A stretch of DNA of 34,759 nt, from the NCBI GenBank assembly GCA_017439965.1, contig JAFSID010000017.1, positions 1-34,759 of the forward strand, written 5' to 3'. Below the pieces are notes generated by a model. That model was not told the DNA's origin, did not search any database, and saw nothing but the letters and a program-made list of their open reading frames with translations. Positions 7,867-14,212 of this stretch are shown in pieces. The stretch's first letter is position 1; the number at the start of each line of letters is the position of its first letter. The DNA is from Clostridia bacterium (GTDB taxonomy: Bacteria > Bacillota > Clostridia > Oscillospirales > SIG627). Both the position numbers and the translations under genes were made by a program.

Positions 7867-8742
7867 ATGACGTTGAGGGTCGCTTTGTTGCAGATTGCTC
7901 CTACGGGAAGCCTTGAAGGAAATCTCGAAAAGGGCGTTTTATGTTGCCGTATGGCAAAGGAAATGGGTGCGGATATTATACTGTTTCCCGAAATGTTTTC
8001 AAACGGCTATAATATTTATAACCGTCCCGTTGAGGAGTGGCAGAGCGAGGCGATTGAGCCGGATTCGGAGTTTGTCGAGTGCTTTGGAAGGCTTTCCCGT
8101 GAGCTTGACGTCGCCATCGGCATTACGCTTCTTGAAAAATACGAGCCTGCGCCGAGAAATACCCTCGTGCTTTTTGACCGTCACGGAAGCCGTGTTATGA
8201 CCTACGCTAAGGTGCATACCTGCGATTTTGACACAGAGCGCAATCTGACGGCAGGTGAGGATTTTTATACGGTCGAGCTTGATACACGGGTAGGAAGTGT
8301 TAAGGTCGGCGCTATGATTTGCTACGACCGTGAGTTCCCCGAGAGTGCAAGAATACTTATGCTTCAGGGTGCGGAGGTCATTCTTGTGCCCAACGCTTGC
8401 CCGATGGAGATAAACCGTCTGTCTCAGCTCAGAGGCAGAGCCTATGAAAATATGACGGCAATTTTCACCTGCAATTATCCCGATACCGTGCCCGATTGCA
8501 ACGGACATTCGTCCGCCTTTGACGGCGTTGTCTATCTCCCCGAGCTTGAGGGCTCGCGTGATACCTGTATTCTTGAGGCTGACGGAGGAGAGGGTGTATT
8601 TTTAGCGGAGCTTGACCTTGAAACGCTTCGTGAGTACAGAAGAAACGAGGTACACGGTAACGCTTACCGCCGTGTAGATAAGTATAAATTGTTGCTTGAC
8701 AATACGGTCAACGAGCCGTTTGTCAGGGAGAGGAGAAAATGA
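7867..8742 (+). CDS. Carbon-nitrogen hydrolase (nitrilase/omega-amidase superfamily)
   Basis: From the ATG at 7867 the protein is 291 residues, the usual length. The Glu-Lys-Cys catalytic triad is visible: LFPEMF (Glu42), YAKVHTCDF (Lys115) and MICYDREFPE (Cys152). Superfamily members hydrolyse amides such as N-carbamoyl compounds or omega-amides in the cytoplasm; the substrate is unknown. The start at 7867 is preferred to the in-frame ATG at 7855 because it overlaps the restored deaminase stop as ATGA and aligns with family starts (TLRVALLQIAP). It also overlaps the next gene by ATGA, which indicates translational coupling. Adjacency to a cytidine deaminase suggests pyrimidine or amide nitrogen salvage, an inference. 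Confidence 0.88.
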   Translation: MTLRVALLQIAPTGSLEGNLEKGVLCCRMAKEMGADIILFPEMFSNGYNIYNRPVEEWQSEAIEPDSEFVECFGRLSRELDVAIGITLLEKYEPAPRNTLVLFDRHGSRVMTYAKVHTCDFDTERNLTAGEDFYTVELDTRVGSVKVGAMICYDREFPESARILMLQGAEVILVPNACPMEINRLSQLRGRAYENMTAIFTCNYPDTVPDCNGHSSAFDGVVYLPELEGSRDTCILEADGGEGVFLAELDLETLREYRRNEVHGNAYRRVDKYKLLLDNTVNEPFVRERRK

Positions 8743-9293
8743 TGACCGAGCTTGAAACACTTCAAAGAGCAAAAATGTATATTGATAAGCTTGCAAACGG
8801 AATTAATCCGCTTGACGATAATCCGATTGCCGAGAATGACGTTGTAAACAACGTGCGTCTGTCCCGTTGCTTTTTCTACGTGTCCGATATTTTGCGTCAG
8901 GTTATCGAGAATAACGGAATCGGTGCAAGGCCTGTATATAAGCAAAGTTTTTCCGTGTCTCACGAGGCTCTTGAACGCTTTCCTTTTTTGGATGTTATGA
9001 CCGTAACACAGATATCTGACGGCTTAAATTCTCTTATCAATACCGAAGAGATGAGAAAAATTTCTTATAGACCTATCACCGATTGGCTTATTGCAACGGG
9101 CTTCCTTGAGGTGACGGCTGAGCCTAACGGCAAAAAAACTAAAAGACCAACCCCACAAGGTGAAGAAATAGGGATTTATCTCGAAAAGCGAATCGGAGCA
9201 GGTGGCGAGGAATATCAGTCGGTCAGGTATAATCGCCAGGCTCAACAGTTTATTATCGATAATATTGACGCAATAATCAATATGAAACGGTAA
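8739..9293 (+). CDS. Conserved-looking protein of unknown function
   Basis: I do not recognise this 184-residue protein. It has no signal peptide or membrane helix. The N-terminal 90 residues are helical and charged. The middle (PITDWLIATGFLEVTAEPNGKKTKRPTPQGEEIGI) reads like a winged-helix with a basic wing. The C-terminus (YQSVRYNRQAQQFIIDNIDAI) is rich in Gln and Asn. It starts by ATGA overlap with the amidohydrolase gene, with a GGGAGAGGAG ribosome-binding site, and the flavin reductase gene follows after 20 bp, so it belongs to that operon. A nucleic-acid-binding role is possible from the wing-like region but not shown. Confidence 0.7.
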   Translation: MMTELETLQRAKMYIDKLANGINPLDDNPIAENDVVNNVRLSRCFFYVSDILRQVIENNGIGARPVYKQSFSVSHEALERFPFLDVMTVTQISDGLNSLINTEEMRKISYRPITDWLIATGFLEVTAEPNGKKTKRPTPQGEEIGIYLEKRIGAGGEEYQSVRYNRQAQQFIIDNIDAIINMKR

Positions 9294-9313
9294 GTAATGA
9301 GAAGGAGATAATT

Positions 9314-9874
9314 ATGAGAAAAAGCCTTGGCGCAAAGCCTGTTTTGTATCCTATGCCCGTGCTTATCGTGGGCACCTATAATGCCGACGGCACGGCTAAC
9401 GCTATGAACGCCGCGTGGGGAGGCATTTCCGAGGAAAAGGAAATTTCAATTTGCATTGACAGCGGTCACAGGACTGCGGAAAATCTTACGGTGGGCGGTG
9501 GCTTTACCGTCAGCGTTGCAACAGTGGATACGCTTGTTGCCTGCGATTTCGTGGGAATTGCCTCGGGAAATTCCATTCCCGATAAGATAAACCGTACGGG
9601 CTGGCATTTCGTTAAGAGCGAGTCTGTCAACGCTCCCTTTTTTGAGGAGCTTCCGCTTACTCTTGAGTGTCGAGTCATATCTTACGACGAGGATACCTGC
9701 CGTCTTGTAGGTGAAATCGTTAACGTCTCAGCGGATGAGCGTGTGCTTGACGGTAACGGTCTTATCGACGTTGATAAGCTTGCGCCAATCACCTATGACC
9801 CCGTACATCATACCTACCGTAAAATAGGTGAAATCGTCGGTCACGCATTTTCTGACGGAAAGGCTTTAAAATAG
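9314..9874 (+). CDS. Flavin reductase-like FMN-binding split-barrel protein
   Basis: The 186-residue protein matches the flavin reductase-like family. Features are LYPMPVLIVGTYNADGTANAMNAAWGG at the start (FMN-binding strand and loop), SVATVDTLVACDFVGIASG in the middle, and the family-typical DPVHHTYRKIGEIVG near the C-terminus. Members bind FMN and reduce flavins or small substrates with NAD(P)H in the cytoplasm. A GAAGGAG Shine-Dalgarno sits ten bases before the ATG. It is the last gene of the run starting with the deaminase. The next gene has its own promoter. Confidence 0.9.
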   Translation: MRKSLGAKPVLYPMPVLIVGTYNADGTANAMNAAWGGISEEKEISICIDSGHRTAENLTVGGGFTVSVATVDTLVACDFVGIASGNSIPDKINRTGWHFVKSESVNAPFFEELPLTLECRVISYDEDTCRLVGEIVNVSADERVLDGNGLIDVDKLAPITYDPVHHTYRKIGEIVGHAFSDGKALK

Positions 9875-9899
9875 CTTTACCAAAATTTGACAAAATTTG

Positions 9900-9928
9900 T
9901 TGACAAAGGTCGTTTTGTGTGATAGAAT
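9900..9928 (+). promoter_or_regulatory. Sigma-A promoter for the AbrB-like regulator
   Basis: -35 TTGACA (9900-9905), 17-bp spacer, -10 TAGAAT (9923-9928). A second TTGACA at 9887 has no matching -10. Confidence 0.85.
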
Positions 9929-9949
9929 TTAGTCAAAGGAGGGGAGAAT

Positions 9950-10192
9950 ATGAAGGCAAAGGGTGATATCCGAGCAATTGACGAGCTTGGCAGAATAGTT
10001 GTTCCCAAGACTTTTCGCAGAATACTCGGCATTGAAGCAGGCGATATGCTTGAAATGAACTTGAACGACGACGGAGAAATCGTCATCACAAAAGCCACTC
10101 CTTCCTGCGTCTTTTGTGGCGGTACCGTAGAGCTCCGTGAGCTTGAAAAAAAGCATATTTGCTCAAAATGTGTAAAAAAGCTATCCGAATAA
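9950..10192 (+). CDS. AbrB/SpoVT-type transcriptional regulator with zinc ribbon
   Basis: This 80-residue protein has an N-terminal SpoVT/AbrB swapped-hairpin DNA-binding domain (RAIDELGRIVVPKTFRRILGIEAGDMLEM, residues 8-37). A short linker leads to a C-terminal zinc ribbon with CVFCGG and CSKCVKK. AbrB-type dimers bind AT-rich promoter DNA and act as transition-state or local regulators. The ribosome-binding site AAAGGAGGGG is very strong and the gene has its own promoter and terminator. The target genes are not evident. Confidence 0.9.
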   Translation: MKAKGDIRAIDELGRIVVPKTFRRILGIEAGDMLEMNLNDDGEIVITKATPSCVFCGGTVELRELEKKHICSKCVKKLSE

Positions 10193-10206
10193 TTTAAACG
10201 TGAAAA

Positions 10207-10240
10207 GGACAGAGAGCGCTAAGCTCTCTGTCCTCTTTAA
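10207..10240. terminator. Terminator between convergent AbrB and C39-like genes
   Basis: GGACAGAGAGC (10207-10217) pairs with GCTCTCTGTCC (10223-10233) around a 5-nt loop. A T-rich run follows on the + strand. It may serve both convergent genes. Confidence 0.85.
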
Positions 10241-10902
10241 TTGTCGTAATAAACAATTCTGCCACCCAATTCCTCAAACGCTTGCTTAAAGTGTTTTTTG
10301 CTCATTGAAACACCCGAGCCTGTGTTCGGGTCGTTGTAAAATATATTGTGACCGTCAAAGCCGTATATTACAACTGCGTGTTCGTATGAGGGCCATCTTA
10401 CAGCCTCTCCCGTTTCATAATCGAGCCATTCACGTCTATAAGCAATTCCGTTATCCAAATTCGTCGTATACCATGCAATAACGGGATTTCCGTCGGATAT
10501 AAGTCCTTCGATATCGTCAAAATCGGCGTTTGTTTTTGTTTTTGCACCGCTTTTGTACTTTTCTGCGACATCTCTTATCGGCCCGTTGAATACTCCGTAG
10601 GAGCTGGGGTCTTCAGGGCTACCCACAAATTCCTTTTCGGGATTCGCACCGTATGTGACTCCGTTTTCTTGGTAGGGCAACGGCCCTTTTTTGAGGCTTT
10701 CGACTATTTGCTCCATGGTCACGTCTACGCCGTAGTATTTTAAAAGCATATAAAGTGAGGCGGATTCACAGCCTGTCGGATAATTCGGGTGCTGATCGTA
10801 TTCGGGTACGACCAGCATTATCGCTTCATTTGGCTGAAGCAGGTAAATTGCCGTAAGCGTCAATATAGCCAACACCGTTAAGATTATTAATGCTTTTTTC
10901 AT
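10237..10902 (-). CDS. Membrane-anchored C39-like cysteine peptidase
   Basis: The 221-residue protein has an N-terminal membrane helix (residues 4-22, uncleaved anchor or signal) followed by a Peptidase_C39_2 papain-like domain. The catalytic Cys is in YPTGCES (Cys45), the His in SYEHAVVIYGFD (His175), and FYNDPN (Asn190/Asp191) completes the site. It should act outside the membrane; the substrate is unknown. No ABC transporter is present, so it is not a bacteriocin-exporter peptidase domain. Its gene is the last in a minus-strand run XRE - GNAT - small membrane protein - peptidase, 30 bp after the preceding stop, with GGAGAAG as ribosome-binding site. Confidence 0.85.
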   Translation of the reverse strand: MKKALIILTVLAILTLTAIYLLQPNEAIMLVVPEYDQHPNYPTGCESASLYMLLKYYGVDVTMEQIVESLKKGPLPYQENGVTYGANPEKEFVGSPEDPSSYGVFNGPIRDVAEKYKSGAKTKTNADFDDIEGLISDGNPVIAWYTTNLDNGIAYRREWLDYETGEAVRWPSYEHAVVIYGFDGHNIFYNDPNTGSGVSMSKKHFKQAFEELGGRIVYYDN

Positions 10903-10932
10903 ATCAAAATACTTCTCCGTTAATTGTAGCGC

Positions 10933-11103
10933 TTATTCTTTGTTGAAAAAGCCTATGACGGTTACCGCAAGTCCTACTATGAAGGTTGCAAGCGTTATGC
11001 CCTCGGGACCGCCCTTTTCAACGTTGATGATGCATATGCCCATAAGAAAAAGACTCGCCAGAATTATCGTAATTCCTGCTAAAATTATCTTTATTCCCTT
11101 CAT
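10933..11103 (-). CDS. Small two-helix membrane protein
   Basis: A 56-residue protein with two hydrophobic segments (IKIILAGITIILASLFLMG and ITLATFIVGLAVTVIGFF) joined by a short polar loop. The ATG at 11103 follows AAGGAGG at ideal spacing; an upstream TTG at 11118 would include the Shine-Dalgarno itself and is rejected. Function unknown. It lies between the GNAT and the C39-like peptidase genes in the same orientation. Confidence 0.75.
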   Translation of the reverse strand: MKGIKIILAGITIILASLFLMGICIINVEKGGPEGITLATFIVGLAVTVIGFFNKE

Positions 11104-11114
11104 AAATGCCTCCT

Positions 11115-11646
11115 TCAAAGAGTGTATTCAAACAGTAAAAAGTCGGTAAGTCCCGTGTTTTCGTAGAACATCTGTACGGTGTCAACGTACTTGAAGCCGA
11201 GCTTTCTGTAAAGACGCTCTGCGGGATAATTACCGCTTAAAACGTCAAGCCTTATTGCCTTTGCCTTGGCGCTTTTTCCAAGCTCGATTGCCTTTTGTAC
11301 CATTTTCGTTGCAATGCCCTTGCCCGAGTGGTCGGGATGAGAGGTGAGTGCGTGTATGACGAGAAGCTCGTTTGAGCCAAGCTCGGTTTCCCACTTGACG
11401 TCCTTGTAGCCGTCGTTAAATTCACTGTTTACCTATCATCGCAGAGACTGTCTTGCCGTCTATCTCTCCGAGATACAATTCACCATTTTCAACGGCACCC
11501 TTCAGCAATTCCCGAGACGGATAAACGTCCTTTATCCAGCCTAAATTGTATTCTGCGCCCTGAAGCGCGTCTATCACCGAATGATAGAAGCCTACAACCT
11601 GCTCAAATTCTTCTGCTTTTGCTTTTCTTATATTTAATCGGCTCAT
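11115..11646 (-). pseudogene. GNAT N-acetyltransferase, split by one frameshift
   Basis: The first frame (from ATG 11646) gives MSRLNIRKAKAEEFEQVVGFYHSV...GEIDGKTVSAMIGKQ and stops at 11422. Dropping one G at about 11435 (ATGATAGGTAAAC) lets the second frame continue without stops: VNSEFNDGYKDVKWE...LLVIHALTSHPDHSGKGIATKMVQKAIELG...YRKLGFKYV. That part contains the acetyl-CoA-binding motif (HSGKGIA) and the usual GNAT ending. The joined product would be about 175 residues, full length for the family. GNATs transfer acetyl groups to amines; the substrate is unknown. The gene starts inside the XRE gene, overlapping its last 44 bases. The frameshift may be a real lesion or an extra base in the assembly. 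Confidence 0.85.
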
Positions 11647-11929
11647 TTGTCCACCTGTTTTTGTATATTTTTTTCTCTTCGTTCAGCTCATCTGATATGG
11701 TCCACGGATCTGTAAATTCAACCGAGGAAAAGAATTCTACAAGTGACATTTCAAGTCCGTCGCATATTTTAGCTATTGTGTCAATTCCCGGATTGGCACT
11801 TTGAGCGTAAAGTATGTTTTTGAGCGTGCTTGCAGGAATGCCGGAATATGTCGCTAATCGGTGAATGGGAAGGTTCTTTTCCTTGAGTAGTTGTTTGATT
11901 CTGTATCTTACAAGTAAAGTGACGTCCAT
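11603..11929 (-). CDS. XRE-family helix-turn-helix regulator
   Basis: The 108-residue protein has a Cro/C1-type HTH at residues 8-62 (IKQLLKEKNLPIHRLATYSGIPASTLKNILYAQSANPGIDTIAKICDGLEMSLVEFF). A short charged tail follows, rich in Lys and Arg, that runs into the overlapping GNAT gene. The tail after about residue 85 may not be the ancestral one, since an A7 run precedes it. The ATG at 11929 has GAAGGAG upstream. It is first in a minus-strand operon whose promoter abuts the palindrome array, so it is the obvious candidate to bind those palindromes (inference). Confidence 0.88.
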   Translation of the reverse strand: MDVTLLVRYRIKQLLKEKNLPIHRLATYSGIPASTLKNILYAQSANPGIDTIAKICDGLEMSLVEFFSSVEFTDPWTISDELNEEKKIYKNRWTNEPIKYKKSKSRRI

Positions 11930-11998
11930 TTTTGTTCTCCTTCAGCGATGTGTAAATTTGATGCGCAATCATCATTGAAAACGTGAGTGCTATAATTA

Positions 11999-12027
11999 AT
12001 TATATATTATTTTTTCTTAAAAATCAA
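11999..12027 (-). promoter_or_regulatory. Sigma-A promoter of the XRE-GNAT operon
   Basis: On the minus strand: -35 TTGATT (12027-12022), 17-bp spacer, -10 TATAAT (12004-11999). The first palindrome of the array begins eight bases upstream of the -35. Confidence 0.75.
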
Positions 12028-12033
12028 TAGTAT

Positions 12034-12358
12034 TATGGACTATATATAGTCCACGCGAGAGTATTAAGCCGAATAAAAACAGATATGGACTATATATAGT
12101 CCACGCGAGAGTATTGAGCCGAATAAAAACAGATATGGACTATATATAGTCCACGCGAGAGTATTGAGCTGATTAAAAACAGATATGGACTATATATAGT
12201 CCACGCAAGAGTATTGAGCTGATTAAAAATAAATATGGACTATATATAGTCCACGCGAGAGTGTTGAGCTGATTAAAAATAAATATGGACTATATATAGT
12301 CCACGCGAGGATATTGAGCCTAATAAAAACAGATATGGACTATATATAGTCCATATGG
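12034..12358. repeat. Seven-copy palindrome array with 50-bp period
   Basis: The perfect palindrome TGGACTATATATAGTCCA occurs seven times, at 12035, 12085, 12135, 12185, 12235, 12285 and 12335, exactly 50 bp apart. All seven copies are identical. The 32-bp linkers between them are related (CGCGAGAGTATTGAGC...) but differ by substitutions at about eight positions, with no indels. Conserved linkers and no adjacent cas genes rule out a CRISPR array. The position between two divergent promoters suggests an operator cluster; iterons or a structural array are alternatives. Confidence 0.95.
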
Positions 12359-12388
12359 GAGTATAAAATCAAAAGCCAATATCAAGCA

Positions 12389-12417
12389 TTGACCTAAAGA
12401 GGTGTTTATGATATAAT
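12389..12417 (+). promoter_or_regulatory. Sigma-A promoter for the P-loop-like and AKR genes
   Basis: -35 TTGACC (12389-12394), 17-bp spacer, -10 TATAAT (12412-12417). The leader of about 155 nt to the ATG at 12582 holds a small hairpin, GCTATTC/GAATAGC at 12490-12506. Confidence 0.82.
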
Positions 12418-12581
12418 AAAGAAAAAAGTAAAACGATATATTTTCCATTAATAAGGCAAGTGAATACGACAAGCTATAAAAGACCTATTGCTATTCAGCG
12501 AATAGCGTTAGTGTAAATACTCTGATGAAACGGGCTTTTGTCAACCAATTGTAATTGTCGGAGGAGTTTGGAGATGAACAA

Positions 12582-13037
12582 ATGAAGAAAGCCATTATAA
12601 TCGGAGAGCCGGGAGTTGATATAAAGGGCTTTGCTGAAGCAATCAGCGTTAATTTCGATTTGCCGTTATATTACCTTCATAACGTGTATAAAATTGATGA
12701 GAAGGATTTAGAAAAGGGATTTTGCTTTTCTGACAGAGTGTCGGAAACGGCAAAAAGAGATGAGTGGATTATTTGCTCATCCTATGACGTCGATTATTTG
12801 GAAATCATTTGCAGCGAATGTGATACGATATTCCTTTTTGATTATCCCAAGGAGACTTGCCGAAATCTTATCGGTGATTTGGATGATATTAGTTGGTACG
12901 CCTTCGTTAGATTTTTTCGGGATTATAAGCCTGAAATTTTTAAAAAACTCGAAAAGTATACCGATAAAAGCTTTATTACCTTTAAAACCGAAGAAGAAAA
13001 GAATTACTATATTGATAAAATTATAAGGAAGAATTGA
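12582..13037 (+). CDS. Degenerate P-loop kinase-like protein
   Basis: The 151-residue protein resembles small adenylate-kinase/topology-modulation-type NTPases. It has an N-terminal strand and loop (KKAIIIGEPGVDIKG), LPLYYLHNVYKID, a Walker B-like strand DTIFLFDYP, and a charged C-terminal lid region. The Walker A consensus GxxxxGK[ST] is not kept: the sequence reads GEPGVDIKG with no GKS or GKT, so ATP binding is doubtful. The ATG at 12582 is chosen because TTTGGAG lies eight bases upstream; the longer frame starts with a TTG overlapping that region. It sits three bases before the aldo/keto reductase gene and shares its promoter. Confidence 0.7.
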   Translation: MKKAIIIGEPGVDIKGFAEAISVNFDLPLYYLHNVYKIDEKDLEKGFCFSDRVSETAKRDEWIICSSYDVDYLEIICSECDTIFLFDYPKETCRNLIGDLDDISWYAFVRFFRDYKPEIFKKLEKYTDKSFITFKTEEEKNYYIDKIIRKN

Positions 13038-13039
13038 TT

Positions 13040-14137
13040 ATGCTTGAAAAGATTAAAGGAAACCTTGGCTTTGGCTGTATGCGACTTCCGATGGCTGACG
13101 GAGAGGTTGACAAGGCAGAGTTTTGCCGTATGATTGATGCATTTATTGAGTCAGGCTTTAACTATTTTGACACCGCTCACGGATACATTGAGGGCAAGAG
13201 CGAAAGGGCGCTTCGTGAGTGCCTTGTGGATAGATACGACCGAGAGGCTTACGTGCTTGCTGACAAGCTTTCCTACTGGTGCTTTGAAAGCGAGGAGGAT
13301 ATTCTGCCCTTCTTTGAAAAGCAGCTTGAGATATGCGGAGTTGACTATTTCGATTATTATCTCTTCCACTGTCTCAACCGCGAGGGCTATGCCAAGCATT
13401 TGAGATGCAACTCCTTTGAGATAATAAAAAAGCTCAAGGAGGAGGGCAAGATAAAGCATATTGCTATGTCATTCCACGATACCGCCGATTTTCTTGATAA
13501 AATACTTACCGAACAACCGTATATGGAGGCTGTACAGCTTCAGTTCAATTATCTGGACTACGACGACCCGACGGTGCAGAGTAAGGCTTGCTATGACGTT
13601 GCGGTAAAGCACGGTAAGAAGGTCATCGTTATGGAGCCCGTTAAGGGCGGCGCTCTTGCAAATCTTCCCGAGAAGGCGGCGCTTGAGCTGTCGAAATTGG
13701 GTGACGGAAGTCAGGCTTCTCACGCAATACGATTTGCTATGAGCTACCCCGAGGTGTTTATGGTGCTTTCGGGAATGGGAAGTATGGATATGATGAGGGA
13801 TAATATATCAACCTCGAAAAAGCTTAAGCCTCTCACCTCGAAGGATGAAGAGATTTACGCAAGGATCCGTGAGATAATACGCGAGGTAAGGCAGATACCC
13901 TGCACGAAATGTAATTACTGTGCAGAGGTCTGTCCGTCAAAAATTCCGATTTCCGAGATTTTTGAGATTTATAACGGCTTTCTCGGTGCGAGCATTTCCA
14001 GAGGCGAAGTCAAGGAAAGGCTTTTGCCGTACGCTGAAAAAATCGACAAATGTGTAAAATGCGGAAGGTGTGAGGGCAACTGTCCGCAAAGCATTGAAAT
14101 AAGAGAGAAGCTCGAAAAAATCAGAAAAATGCTTTGA
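13040..14137 (+). CDS. Aldo/keto reductase with C-terminal 4Fe-4S ferredoxin domain
   Basis: The 365-residue protein begins with an AKR TIM barrel: GFGCMRLP, FDTAHGY with Asp44 and Tyr49, LADKL with Lys76 and LFHCL with His110, the catalytic tetrad. The C-terminus has two ferredoxin motifs, CTKCNYCAEVCP and CVKCGRCEGNCP, each able to bind a 4Fe-4S cluster. This is the anaerobe-specific ferredoxin-type AKR family, which presumably couples carbonyl reduction or reverse oxidation to electron transfer in the cytoplasm. Substrate unknown. The ATG at 13040 follows AAGGAAG; the TTG six bases upstream is rejected. It is translationally close to the preceding gene and is followed by a terminator. Confidence 0.92.
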   Translation: MLEKIKGNLGFGCMRLPMADGEVDKAEFCRMIDAFIESGFNYFDTAHGYIEGKSERALRECLVDRYDREAYVLADKLSYWCFESEEDILPFFEKQLEICGVDYFDYYLFHCLNREGYAKHLRCNSFEIIKKLKEEGKIKHIAMSFHDTADFLDKILTEQPYMEAVQLQFNYLDYDDPTVQSKACYDVAVKHGKKVIVMEPVKGGALANLPEKAALELSKLGDGSQASHAIRFAMSYPEVFMVLSGMGSMDMMRDNISTSKKLKPLTSKDEEIYARIREIIREVRQIPCTKCNYCAEVCPSKIPISEIFEIYNGFLGASISRGEVKERLLPYAEKIDKCVKCGRCEGNCPQSIEIREKLEKIRKML

Positions 14138-14171
14138 GCTTGCGATTGATATATAAAAAATAATAAGCTGA

Positions 14172-14205
14172 GGGCTGTGAAAATTCTTTCACAGCCCATT
14201 TTGCT
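14172..14205. terminator. Terminator between convergent AKR and sigma-factor genes
   Basis: GGGCTGTGAAA (14172-14182) pairs with TTTCACAGCCC (14187-14197). The downstream T run is weak (ATTTTGC), but the position between convergent genes supports it. Confidence 0.75.
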
Positions 14206-14212
14206 TGGATTA

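Noticed and set aside
12034-12358. CRISPR array
   Set aside because: Spacing is regular, but the sequences between the repeats are related to each other rather than unique, and no cas genes are present.
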